From positions 62,001 through 126,000 of the forward strand of contig MCGO01000086.1 in the NCBI GenBank assembly GCA_002104985.1: DNA of 64,000 bases, read 5' to 3'. The stretch comes from Rhizoclosmatium globosum. Lineage: Eukaryota; Chytridiomycota; Chytridiomycetes; Chytridiales; Chytriomycetaceae. The notes below the pieces were generated by a model. It had not been told where the DNA came from. It was given only the letters and a program-made list of their open reading frames with translations, and did not search any database. The position numbers and the translations under genes are program-made. This document shows positions 1-10,187 of the stretch, piece by piece. Every line of letters begins with the position of its first letter. Position 1 is the first letter of the stretch.

Positions 1-1
1 C

Positions 2-2590
2 GCTTCATGTAGCTTAGGATACGTTCAGAATGGCACAGATTGTATTGTGGGGACGACTCTTGCAACTACGGCAGCCCCAACAACAACGGCACTTGCGTCC
101 TCGACTGTGGTTATCACAACAGTTTCAACAGTTTCAACAGTAATTTCGACGGAACTTTCAAGCACTATTTCTCCCACATCGACTACTTATTCCACAGTTA
201 TCCCATTCACTTCAACGGAAATCACAACAATTCCCACCACAGCTGTTATTTCCACAGTATCATCATTTGTGACAACAACTCCTGAAAAATCGACAACAAT
301 AGTTTCAACTGCTGTTGTATCAACATTACCGGCCTCCTCCACAGCAAGCGCAACGATTATTACCAAATCAACGACGAGTTCAAGTTCATCTCTGCTTGGC
401 ACAACATTTAATCAAGTAACTTCAGTTGTTACTACATTAGCTCCGGCAACGCCTACTGTTACTGTTGCTCCAAAGCCAGATCTAAACGGGAAATTTACAG
501 CTAGTGGAGCCCTGGCTCTTTCGGATCAGGATTTCGCGGATAAAGTAGCGGCACTGCTTCGTACTCTACCCTCTTGTGCACTCTCGTGCCTCTCCAATGT
601 TCGTTTGTTTTTATGTTTTGATATTTTGTTTCTCACAACTTCGGCATAGAATCCTGCCTTTAATGCGTTCCTCACAACTCCGTCCTCCAGTAATTTGGAT
701 ACCGTTTGTCAAGCAGCTGGATCTTCACAAACTTCGAGCTTTCCAAGTTTCCGATCCTGCTTACTCTCAAATTGCGCTTCGTCGTCTTCGATTTCACCTG
801 ATTTAGCTAACACTGTGGTGAGCCTCATGCAGAGGTTTTTGGATGATAATGCTGACTTCTTTTACGCAGGTGAACAGCTTATTTGATTCTTGCGTCCAAT
901 TTAGCCAACCGATTCCTCAAGCCGATGTTGCCGGAACTTTGGTCTCCTTCAAATGGAACTCTCCGTCATTGTCTCTTATGGACTTGATGTCCTCGTTTAA
1001 CACGAACACGAATTTCGCGATTCTTGGACGTAATCAAAAGCGTGACGCGTCCACATTTGCGAGCACTTTCAATTTAGATGGATGTAATGCGGTTCCTCTG
1101 TTTCTGAAGTACACTGTGTGTCAAGGGTCCGTGAACAATGGACAATGTTCTGGTACAGCAACAGGACACGCGAAAAGTCTTACCATGAATCCTAACCAAA
1201 TACCTGGATCTTCATGTTACATTAAGCCGACATTTATTCCTTTGGAAGATCCCGATTATGCTAAAGCTGTCGCTATTGACTTGTTCAAAGATGTACCTAA
1301 ATGCGCTAATAATTGTGATAATACGGTTAGTACACGTTCTTGTTAATTTCTTGTTTTTGACCCTATTAACAGATTCCTGGTTTACGAGATTATTCCACAG
1401 TAAACACAGTTGATAACTTGAATTCAACTTGCCAGGCAGTCAATCCAACCACTGTCAAAGATTATAAGACATGTGCCGTCAATTCATGCTCGGCAACTGT
1501 AACGTCAAGTAACACTGAATCGGTACTCGGTTCGACGGCTTCCGATGTTGACAAAGCTGTTGCATTTGTGAGTCAAATGGTTTCAACAGGCGTCTCAATT
1601 AAACTCCGATTTCTTATACAGCCTCAAAGACTTAACATTACATGCATACATTTCGATCAGCCGAAACCAATTGTTTCCCTCCGCCCTGCTTCCCAAACTG
1701 ACTCTATATCATTGCCTCCACTTGTTGTTGTCAAGGTTCTAAGCGAAGGCCTATCACTTTTTGATATTGGCTGGTCCATCGGAGAGAACAGTACAAATTT
1801 CAATCCTGGAACAAATGTCACACTCCCCAATCGACGACGCGAACTCGGTGATGTCACATTCACCATCCCTTTCCCTTCAAACTGCGAGAAATTTACACTC
1901 AACACCAAGTACAATGGATGCGTGGAGTCTTTGATCGGAAATACATGCCCTGATGTTGTGACGCCGATTCCTCACTTGAAAACTGATGTTATTGACCCAA
2001 CCAAAGTGGCGGGAGCCTGTCAGCAGCAATCCCCAGTACCGATTCGATCTACTACGCGTGGAGATTTGGTTATTGTCACAAAAGAGTCGCCTGCAAATAC
2101 GGCTCAAAATGAACCTCCTCGTGGTGTCGTGACCAACCTAGTTCTAATTATCGAGCCCAATGTTCCATCACCTACAACAAAACCAAGTGAAGCTCCAATA
2201 GTCGTTCAGACCTCTCAAGTACCACCAGTTGTTGTTCCGACTTCGCAAGATCTTAAATTACAGGCTACTACGACGGTTGCAATTCAATCGAGTGCGGTGG
2301 TTGAACCCCCAAGAACAGCGTCGACATCTGTATCAGCCACATCCATCATTGTGCCTGAAGTGGTTTCAATTATACCCCCACAACCTTCGCCAATCTTTGC
2401 TTCTCAGCCCACATCTGCTACGACCACATCATCGTCTATTCAACCTGTCTCGCCTATTTCATCGGTTGAAGCAAGATCGACAGTGATTAATATATTGGAG
2501 GTACCTGTCACCACAAAATCAGCAGCCAGAACACTGGAAGTATGCGGACCATTGACGGTCCTTCTCGTTTACCTGTTGTTCGACGTTTAG
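2..2590 (+). CDS. Cell-surface protein with two tandem CFEM-like modules (5' partial)
   Basis: The frame is open to the left edge, so the N-terminus is missing; the first visible residues include a short Cys-rich stretch before a long Ser/Thr-rich stalk. Proposed exons: 2-598, 650-817, 870-1325, 1373-1567, 1622-2590, all in phase 0. Two related modules follow the stalk (about 500-900 and 1240-1650). Each contains the pattern Leu/Val-Pro-x-Cys-x3-Cys, then a Cys-Gln pair and a C-x4-C pair, resembling fungal CFEM domains but with fewer than eight cysteines. The C-terminus is Ser/Thr/Pro-rich and ends in a short hydrophobic tail (last ~15 residues), which would suit a GPI anchor. A wall or surface role is inferred; CFEM proteins in other fungi act in adhesion or haem capture, which is not shown here. 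Introns fall at matching places in both modules. Confidence 0.68.
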
Positions 2591-2654
2591 TATTGACTTG
2601 CATAGATCTCTTGTTCACTTCATATATCATCTCATGTTAAAAGTCAATATATTA

Positions 2655-3605
2655 TCAAAGTAAGACGTGTTTGTCATCTGAATTTTGATAAACAGAAAAC
2701 GATGAAGATCGACTTGGGCATCTCTTGCTCTCAACTGCCATCCTTTGCGAAGATTCAAACCATTGATGGCAATACTTGCACGTCGTTTCATTTCCACTTC
2801 CAAGTCGATAGTAGTGTATGTGTCTTTTTGTTGTGATCACACTATGTTCAAACTTCTTGATCAACTCCAGCCATTCAGCGTATGGAATGTCGATAAAGCG
2901 AACATTTGATTCAACAAACTTCCGCAACTCCTTGCAGGAATCCTCGTCATTCCATTCACACGCCCACTGCAAAATAATGTGTAACTTTGAGACTGCAGTC
3001 ATCTCCTTTGTCAACAGCTTTGCAAGTAAGTCGCTGTCGATGAAATGTGAGCGAAAATGAGAGTCTTGAATAGCTGTCACCCAATTCTTGGAAAATGATG
3101 CGATGCAACCAGCCAAAACGGCGCTTTGTTGAAAGTACTCCGCATTGACGAGGAGAGCGACAAGGTTTTGTTGAGTGCACACAGACTCGGTAAACTCTGA
3201 AGTGTTGGCGTAAAGGCAGCGAAGGAATAAGCGAAACTCATGTGGAAATGGAGGAAGCACTTTTAGGACTTTGAAGCCAGACTCGTCTTGGTTTGATTGG
3301 TTTGTTAGTTCATTGAATTCGGTGTAGGCTTTGAAGTAGGGACTGCGAACGAGATATCTTGAATGCGCAAATATTGGTTCTCCAGTTGGGAGAAGGATGA
3401 TTATGTCTGCGTTTTCGGCAGTTCCGGCTAGGAGAGACGCACGAGTGCCTGTGAGTAATGGTTCTTCGGAGACGGCCTGGCTACGCGAAGGCAGCCTTAC
3501 TACGATGCCAAACTCTGGAGTGACTGATGTTTCTGAATTCATTCGAACGAGGACTGAGTCGGTTCCTGCAGTTATCCCAGATATTGACGGCAGACTATGG
3601 TTCAT
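2655..3605 (-). CDS. BTB/POZ domain protein
   Basis: Single-exon frame of 316 residues starting at the ATG at 3605 (an upstream in-frame TTG is not needed). Residues ~45-150 carry a BTB/POZ fold: an Ala-Asp-Ile-Ile start, the Phe-Ala-His-Ser-Arg stretch followed by a hydrophobic core with Ser-Pro-Tyr-Phe, and a Leu-Arg-Cys-Leu-Tyr segment near the end of the domain. After it comes a BACK-like helical region with no Kelch repeats or zinc fingers; a Cys-x2-Cys pair near the C-terminus is seen but not interpreted. BTB proteins commonly form dimers and adapt substrates to cullin-3 ligases; substrate unknown. It lies convergent to the CFEM-like gene, with 64 bp between stop codons. Confidence 0.88.
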   Translation of the reverse strand: MNHSLPSISGITAGTDSVLVRMNSETSVTPEFGIVVRLPSRSQAVSEEPLLTGTRASLLAGTAENADIIILLPTGEPIFAHSRYLVRSPYFKAYTEFNELTNQSNQDESGFKVLKVLPPFPHEFRLFLRCLYANTSEFTESVCTQQNLVALLVNAEYFQQSAVLAGCIASFSKNWVTAIQDSHFRSHFIDSDLLAKLLTKEMTAVSKLHIILQWACEWNDEDSCKELRKFVESNVRFIDIPYAEWLELIKKFEHSVITTKRHIHYYRLGSGNETTCKYCHQWFESSQRMAVESKRCPSRSSSFSVYQNSDDKHVLL

Positions 3606-3763
3606 TACCAAATATGAGATGAAAAAAAATGAAGGGTGTTGCTGTCGGACAGAATCTCAAACACTTGGTCGAAGTGAGTGTCAATATCACAAACAAAAGC
3701 TCATTTATTCCTTTTGAGAAGATGCGTTGCTAACAGATGGAGGATATTCCTCGGGCTTTCCCT

Positions 3764-4753
3764 TCACAGACAAGAAACGTCCCTTCTCACGAGGAATGCC
3801 ATTGCATCTTCAGGCCAAGGCCAACCACCAAATCGAGTTCGGCTGTAATCGTTGAAAGCTTGAATAATTTCTTGACGGGTGTTCATCACGAAAGGACCGT
3901 GTTGGGCAACAGGTTCGTTGATTGGTTTTCCCTGAAGGATCAAAATCTCAAGATCTTTCTCGGACCCAGTGTTTTCAAGAACGATATCGTTTGAACTGTG
4001 GTCTTTGAATTCCACCATAGCGCTTTCTGGGACTTTTGTAGTTTTATCCAAGGTGAGTCCTGACCCTTCAACGCAATACAAACTTCGGTTTGAGCCTTTC
4101 GCGCTTTTTGGGAGCGTGAATTTGGCACCTGGTTTCATGATCAAGTGCCAGATATTGACATCGTTTGCAGGGTCATTTGCCCAGCTGTCGCGGATTGGGG
4201 GCAAGGCAGTGTGGCCGTGAAGGGATCCAGCAAGGACTGTGGCACGGGTTTTTGAATCGGAAGAAGAGAAACGTGTAATGTTCTCGCTCCAGTGCATTAC
4301 TAAACCAAAGCTAGTTAGAAGGTAAGTCAGAAAAGAAAGGGATGTTTTACATTGATTAGCTGGAACCATCTTTGACTTTGCCGGAAGATTCAACCACAGC
4401 TGGAACATTCGCATCGTATTTCCCTTGTTCTGGTTGACGAGTGGGAACATTTCGCCGTGGACAATGCCGCTTCCCGCAGTCATCCACTGAAGGTCTCCAT
4501 CGCCGTACCGACCCGCACAGCCCATCGAATCGGTGTGGTCGACCGTTCCCTCCAACGTGCATGTGATGGTTTCAAAGCCGCGGTGTGGGTGCTGGGGAAA
4601 GCCTGGGATTCGGTCGCCGTGGTACATTCGGTAAGGAAGGTTTGGCTCAAAGTCGGAGCCGTTGCCTCGGCGCGGCGCCTGCATCTTTGCATCACCGGCG
4701 GGATAGTCGTCCTTGTGGTAAACGGCAAAAAGGAATGGATCCTGCGTTGGCAT
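3764..4753 (-). CDS. Pirin (cupin-type nuclear protein / quercetinase-like)
   Basis: Two exons, 4753-4351 and 4299-3764, joined over a 51-nt intron (4300-4350). The intron is a multiple of three without a stop, so the unspliced frame also reads through. The protein is ~312 residues, normal for pirin. The N-terminal cupin carries the family metal ligands: His-Pro-His-Arg-Gly-Phe-Glu-Thr and, downstream, Met-Thr-Ala-Gly-Ser-Gly-Ile-Val-His-Gly-Glu. The C-terminal cupin ends in the family region with Asn-Thr-Arg-Glu-Glu/Gln-Ile and Phe-Gly-Gly-Trp-Pro-Trp. Pirins bind iron, act as redox-sensitive co-regulators in animals, and show quercetin dioxygenase activity in some species; which applies here is unknown. 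A hexamer repeat sits in the presumed 5' UTR (4797-4820). A second, divergent pirin-like gene lies at 50668-51783. Confidence 0.93.
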   Translation of the reverse strand: MPTQDPFLFAVYHKDDYPAGDAKMQAPRRGNGSDFEPNLPYRMYHGDRIPGFPQHPHRGFETITCTLEGTVDHTDSMGCAGRYGDGDLQWMTAGSGIVHGEMFPLVNQNKGNTMRMFQLWLNLPAKSKMVPANQCKTSLSFLTYLLTSFGLVMHWSENITRFSSSDSKTRATVLAGSLHGHTALPPIRDSWANDPANDVNIWHLIMKPGAKFTLPKSAKGSNRSLYCVEGSGLTLDKTTKVPESAMVEFKDHSSNDIVLENTGSEKDLEILILQGKPINEPVAQHGPFVMNTRQEIIQAFNDYSRTRFGGWPWPEDAMAFLVRRDVSCL

Positions 4754-4796
4754 TGGCGTTGGAACGGCGATGCTGCGAATGTGAATCGTGATGCCA

Positions 4797-4820
4797 TTGC
4801 GATTGCGATTGCGATTGCGA
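4797..4820. repeat. Hexanucleotide microsatellite (ATTGCG)4
   Basis: Four near-perfect copies of ATTGCG just upstream of the pirin start codon, within its likely 5' leader. Short tandem repeat; likely length-variable between strains. Confidence 0.8.
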
Positions 4821-4932
4821 TGTTGGTTGGTTGGTGTGGGTTTTGGAGTTGATTTCGAATGGCTTGGGCGTTTCGTCTGTTTCTATTTATAGTAATTTCC
4901 ACATTTCTAATCAACGATCACTCATTCTTGAA

Positions 4933-6398
4933 TCACCAATAAAGAATAAATGCAATAAGAACTAAGAACATTCCTCCATTCGAAATAACCCGGTCTCCAA
5001 AAGACGATTGGGGTTTCGGTGAAACTTTCGAAGTATCCGATAATGGCACGCTGCTGCCCACTGCATTATCGGCACTGGCTGGAATTGTTGTAGTTTGTGG
5101 AAGCTTGAATGTGCTCGGGCTAGCCCATTGCATATACCCAGCATCATCAACAGCCTTCACAACACTTTTGAATCTTGCCAAAACGGTGGTATCATTTGTT
5201 ACGCGAAAGTCTGTCCAAAACTCTTCTTGCTGATTCATGTATTAGCGCACAAGATCGAAATTCGTGAACATTACCTTTGCAACTTCGAAGATGTAGGCAC
5301 CCCAGAGAAGCGGGTATGCCGCAAAGATGTCGGGGGATAAGATTCCCTTCCAAAACTGCTCTTGAAATGTAGCTTGGTCCACATCGTTTCGGACACTATC
5401 AAAGTGCGCTCCGCTACCAGGGGAATATCCAGGTCCAGATTCCCATGCAGCCGAGCATTCGGATATCTGTGTATGAAAAATGTAAGAAGAAAGGCAGGGA
5501 ATTGAAAGTATCAGAAAATACGAACCACAAAAGGTAGATTGTACTTTTTCCATAGTTTGTGTAAACGTAATTGAATGATTCCATCGCGTAAGAATGTTGG
5601 ATAGCTTCATTTGCGCCGAATCCCTTGAAATACACCGATGTCCCAATCATATCCACATACTGAGTACCAGGCCAATAAGATGGGTCTGTGTCTTTGAGGT
5701 CAAAGTTTGGACTCCACACAATCTTGACTTGAGGTGCAAACTTGCGAATAATTGGTCCCATCCTGTTCCACAACGCAATATATTGGTCTGGCAGTCGTCC
5801 ATACTTCATCCAATCTCCATTCATCTCCTAAACACGCTGTTCAGGGTTTGTGTAGCTGAGAATCCAAAAGAACTCACCGGCAACCATTGCAGCATAACCT
5901 GTCTTCCAGTGCGTTTCGTTATATCTGCCATCTGAAGAGCCAAGTATTGAATCATTTCGTCTGTGACAAGATCCATTCCCTGCGTCCCGTTCGCGAGTGT
6001 TGCATCTGCGTACACTGTCAGGAACACGGACGCATCGGTGCCGTCGTTCCACGTTGAGGCTACGTTGCTGAACCAGCGGGGCCACGTGGCGGGATCCGGG
6101 TCGGCAAAGGCCTGGGTCTTGTCGGTGCTGAGACGCGGGGGAATCGACTGGCCCGCCTGGTATGCTGATGTTGTGTGCTTTTAAGTTTAGTGAAGGGGAC
6201 AAGGGGTAGAGGTAATAGATGGGTTTCAGTACATGCGAGATTGTATCCGAGTTTCGCGTTGAAGGACTTTGGAGTGTCGATTTCGCCGTCTATCCATCCT
6301 CCAAGATGGAACTTGTATCCTGGAGGGACTACTTGGGCGGAAGCTAGCAGAATCAGACTGCCAAGGAAGCTACTGAATACTATGAATGCAGCAGGCAT
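4933..6398 (-). CDS. Secreted GH26-like glycoside hydrolase with GPI-type tail
   Basis: Five exons: 6398-6233, 6164-5878, 5827-5522, 5466-5275, 5229-4933, giving ~415 residues. The first ~21 residues form a signal peptide (hydrophobic run then Ala-Ser-Ala). Splicing exactly joins the motif Pro-Glu-Met-Asn-Gly-Asp-Trp (Glu ~152), matching the acid/base site of GH26-type clan GH-A enzymes, and later Phe-Ile-Ser-Glu-Cys (Glu ~256), in the position of the nucleophile. The His that usually precedes the acid/base Glu in GH26 mannanases is Pro here, so the substrate (beta-mannan or another beta-glycan) is uncertain. The C-terminus is Ser/Thr-rich and ends in ~20 hydrophobic residues, suggesting GPI attachment to membrane or wall. 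Other clan GH-A families remain possible. Confidence 0.68.
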
Positions 6399-6521
6399 AC
6401 GGTATTGATGTAAAGCAGGGTTTCTTTGGAGTGTTTCTTTGATTGCTTTCCTCCGATCTCCAAATAACCCGCCATCACACGAATAATCATCCACACAACT
6501 ATGCTCCACTTTATTTATTCA

Positions 6522-8487
6522 TCATCGACCAATGTCGTTGAAATTCACTTCAACATGTTTGCGAATACACTCATTCACCACGACCCTCGAGTAATCTGCC
6601 TTCACTTTGACTTTATCCATTCTATTGAACGTGTTTTTTGGCTTCGACGCTGATACCGTGCGTTCAGGAGAGGACTCTAAACCATGCGCAACTGAACCGC
6701 TGGATCCGTCGGGACTTGTCTGTCGAGACTGCGGTTCTTGTTCTATTCGACCTACACAGGAAATCGTGGTTCTTGTTGAATCTATGGTTGAAGTGTGTGG
6801 TTTCATGCTCGTTTCGCGTTTTGAATCTGAGAATGAAAACGACGCACGTGTGATTGTTTTGGGGGAGACGGCTGCGATTGGTTTTGATTCAGGTTCGGCG
6901 GTCGCTGGTAATCCGCTGAAGGATGCGCTTTTCATTGGTGTTGTCGGGCGGATGGGAGGGGTTAAGCCTGAGGTTGAGATGTTTGCTTCGGAAGTTACGG
7001 GTTCAAGGCCGTGGAGACTTGTCAGGGAGGCTTTTTCTTTCGCTGCCAGAAGGATCCATGCTCCAACATCTGTTACGCGCATTTTCTTGTCTTTCCAGGA
7101 TGCGCCGCGGCCTATTGTGCCTCGTGCCTTTTGAATATATACTTCCACGTTTATCGGCGGTGGTTCAGGAGTTGGAGGTTGTCGAACCTTTATGCTTTTT
7201 CTGTCTTTTGCGCTGTGAATGAGAGCTCGATATGGTGGTGGCGGTTTGGGAGGTTCTGGTGCCGGTGGAGCATTTGTGGATGTTGCGATTAAGGATGGCT
7301 TTCGTGTTGACGGAATTGATGACATGCTTATTTGCGACGGTGATTTCGTCATGACAAAGGAAGGACATCGAGATGACAAGCTTTGTGAGTGGACAAATGA
7401 TGGGGACCTCGAACGGCTGGAAATACTTGGGGCTTGTGTCGCAACATTGTCGTCGGCGGAACAAATGTCAATCTTCATTGTAAAATCAAAGGGGCTAGTT
7501 TGGTTGGATGTGTTCGAGGTGGAATTTGCTTCTTCTTGTGCTTCACCATACTGCTGTGCAAGCAATGGCATACTGATTGAATTGAGTAGCGGCTTAATAA
7601 GATTATGTAAAGCGATTGCGGCATTTTCAATGAACTCTTCTGGCTCCTGCTCAGGTTCTGGTGGTAACTGTTTCTTACAAAGTTTCTTGATTTTCGCTTC
7701 TGTCATGGGATCTGTCTCATCTTGCTGCAGTATTTTGTAGATTGCGTCCAATCTTCGTATCGAATATAGTCTCCATATAATACAGGTTTGGGTATTCATC
7801 GACAGGACCAAACTTTTCGTCGAGGGAAGGACTCATGTCCAATAGATTTGGTCCTGTAGATACGGTATTGCGTGAACTAAATGAGTCTCGGAATTTACTG
7901 TGTGGATTGGTATCGCGTTGATGACGTGGGAATACTGAAGCAAATAACGGATCGTTCGGATTCGATGTTTCACTATGCCGAATAGAGGTATAAGTGATAT
8001 GGAAGGATTCGATGAAAATAAGGCCTACTCTTTCACTTGGTGAATGACATCACTGTTTGGAGGGTATGGATTTTGCCTGGGAACGGCATATCGAGATGCG
8101 TGACTATCACGATGAAAGAACAACTCTGCGCCATCGTCCACGTCTGAATCATCGTTATTGCTGTATATGATTTTACACGGAGTATATATCTCTTGTGTTC
8201 CTGTTTGTTATTGATTACTATGAGTCGTTGCGATATTTCATTGACACCTTTTTCCGTTTGTTCTCCTGTCCAGTGGAATATAATGAGCCTTTAAGAGACG
8301 GCTTCCTAGAATTTGTACTCGCTTGAGTGGCTATTTTAGCGAGTAACGTTGTCATGGCGACATCTTCCTTCCGTTCATTGCATTTTTTCAATGACGAGCG
8401 AACTGCACAAGAACCTGGTCTCTGAGGAGATTTTGAGGTGCCGCATTGAATGATGGGATTCCTTTCACTGAATCTGACGGAGTTCAT
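6522..8487 (-). CDS. Hypothetical protein, long, Ser/Pro-rich and mostly disordered
   Basis: Not recognised. The 3' exon covers 6522 to about 7780 (around 420 residues) and is rich in Ser, Pro, Thr and charged residues, with a short helical, Lys/Leu-rich segment near its start. Upstream exons fit well by phase: 8487-8219, then 8160-8029 (intron 8161-8218), then from 7972 (intron 7973-8028) to about 7815. The junction between this third exon and the long 3' exon is unresolved: the frames differ, and several weak GT-AG pairs near 7740-7815 could join them. Total would be ~590 residues. Repeated Arg/Ser-Pro-Ser-Phe-Val motifs may be phosphorylation sites. No signal peptide or membrane segment seen. 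It is divergent from the DnaJ gene at 8728 with 240 bp between starts. Confidence 0.5.
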
Positions 8488-8727
8488 TGTGCAAAAGATG
8501 TCAATGGTGGTTTCTGGAAGAGGGGCTGATTCTGATTGGTCTGAAATGTGCTTCAGTCATTGTTGATTAAAATCATAGTTCTTCGCATAATCTGCATTAT
8601 TTTTCTACAGTCGGAGTATAATTATTACAATATATTCATGTCCAAGTTTGTTAGAGACACGATTCAGTGAGGACCATGAGGCTGAGTAGAAAGATACATC
8701 TTCTTTTCTTTCACCCAAACTGGATCA

Positions 8728-9913
8728 ATGGACGCAGCCACTGAAATCCAACGCATTCGCGAAGTCAAAGGCAAAGGTGATTTGTACGGCGTGCTCAAGT
8801 TGGCAGCTCAGCCACCACCAAGTGAAAGCGAGATCAAGAAAGCGTATCGAAAGGTAGTTAACCCTAAGTTAACCCTAAGTGTTTTAACAATCCAGCTACC
8901 TTCTTAGCTGGCCCTGCTTCTCCATCCAGATAAATGCAGCATTGATGGAGCAGACGAGGCCTTCAAAGGTGCTTCCTGTCCTTGCTTTCTTCTGCGTTTT
9001 AACACTGTTTCAAGCTATCAACCACGCTTCCTCCGTCCTCAGCGATCCGGAAAAACGGAAATTATACGATGTAAATGGAATCGATCCAGACTCGCCAGAG
9101 GGAAAGGCTCACGGGGAAACGTTTGGCACTGGCCCAGCCTTTAACCAGGATGGCTTTGCGGAGCAAATGAATCCAAACGTTCTCTATGAAATGTTCTTCT
9201 CGGATGTATCAAAAGCCAAGAAGGATCTGAAGTTGGATGGTATGTCGCTGTCTTGCTGTCGGTGTACTTATGAAAAACACCTGTAGACTTCAACATTGCT
9301 TTTGAGGCCGGACCTTACTATAGGCGTCTATTCAAACGGAAACCATTCAATCGAGATACCAACTCAAAAGATAAACCTGCTCGCAAAATTGATGCTGCGC
9401 CTCGATGGGTTCACTATATGCAACTGATTCCTGCTGGAATTCTGATTATTCAATCTCTCTATTTTCTATCAATGGGCGTATATTCATATTTCTGGACTCT
9501 GGATCCGAGTTTGTCGAAAGCCGCGTTTGCATGGGAACCACATGCGGGATTTACGTTGGCGAGGAATACGACACTCAATCATGTTCGATATTTCGTTAAT
9601 CCAGATATGTATGCTCGGTATTATGAGGGCCATGAGAGCCGTAGTGCTCTGGACACATTGGAGGAGGGAATCGAGGCCCAGGTCTGTTCCCGATTGTAAC
9701 GCATACAACACAACTGAAACTCATACTATTCCTCTATTTTAGCACTATCGAACAATAAGCTACCAATGTCTTCAGGAACATGAGCATAAATCGTATCTGT
9801 TGAGCAAAACAAAAGTATCTATGTTTTCAAATCTGGTGGACGAAGAAAAGCTGAAGACTGCGAATTTGTTTCAGATGACGAGCTGTGAGGAGCTTAAAGC
9901 TTGGAAAATATAA
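8728..9913 (+). CDS. ER-type membrane J-protein (DNAJB12/DNAJB14-like)
   Basis: Five exons: 8728-8853, 8908-8968, 9015-9239, 9287-9681, 9743-9913, giving 325 residues. The N-terminal J domain (about residues 15-90) keeps the His-Pro-Asp loop (residues ~48-50), so it should stimulate an Hsp70 ATPase. A single transmembrane helix follows around residues 180-205. The C-terminal part has the features of the DUF1977 region of DNAJB12/14: an Arg-Asn-Thr-Thr segment, Tyr-Phe-Val, then Leu-Glu-x2-Ile-Glu and a Cys-Leu-Gln-Glu-His-Glu-His-Lys end. In animals these proteins sit in the ER membrane with the J domain facing the cytosol and help degrade misfolded membrane proteins; the same role is inferred. 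Intron 1 carries two copies of a telomere-like CCCTAA motif. Confidence 0.86.
8858..8879. repeat. Two tandem 11-bp copies containing CCCTAA, inside an intron
   Basis: TTAACCCTAAG occurs twice in direct succession within intron 1 of the DNAJB12-like gene. It contains the telomere-type hexamer CCCTAA but only two copies; chance or slippage are adequate explanations. Confidence 0.6.
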
Positions 9914-10187
9914 ATAAAAAGCGAAACAGCGCCAAGACACAGAGTGCCATTTCAATATAAGCGAAGCGTCCCATCGAACAAGCAAGGCATATAAGGCTTT
10001 GCAATTTTGTCACAAAAAGAACATTTTTCGGGCGAAGAGTGTGGACCAGGGTGTGGCTGACCTTTGACAATTCACCCCTTGCTTCAAGAAACTGGCGGGT
10101 TGATTTGCACCACCAAACCAGTAATTGGCCCCATCATCGTGCCTAAAACGCTTCAACAAACATCTTGCATTCATTCAATCCTACAAA

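Noticed and set aside
7219..7740. Plus-strand open frame of 173 codons
   Set aside because: Lies opposite the long exon of the 6522-8487 gene; composition is that of an antisense shadow.
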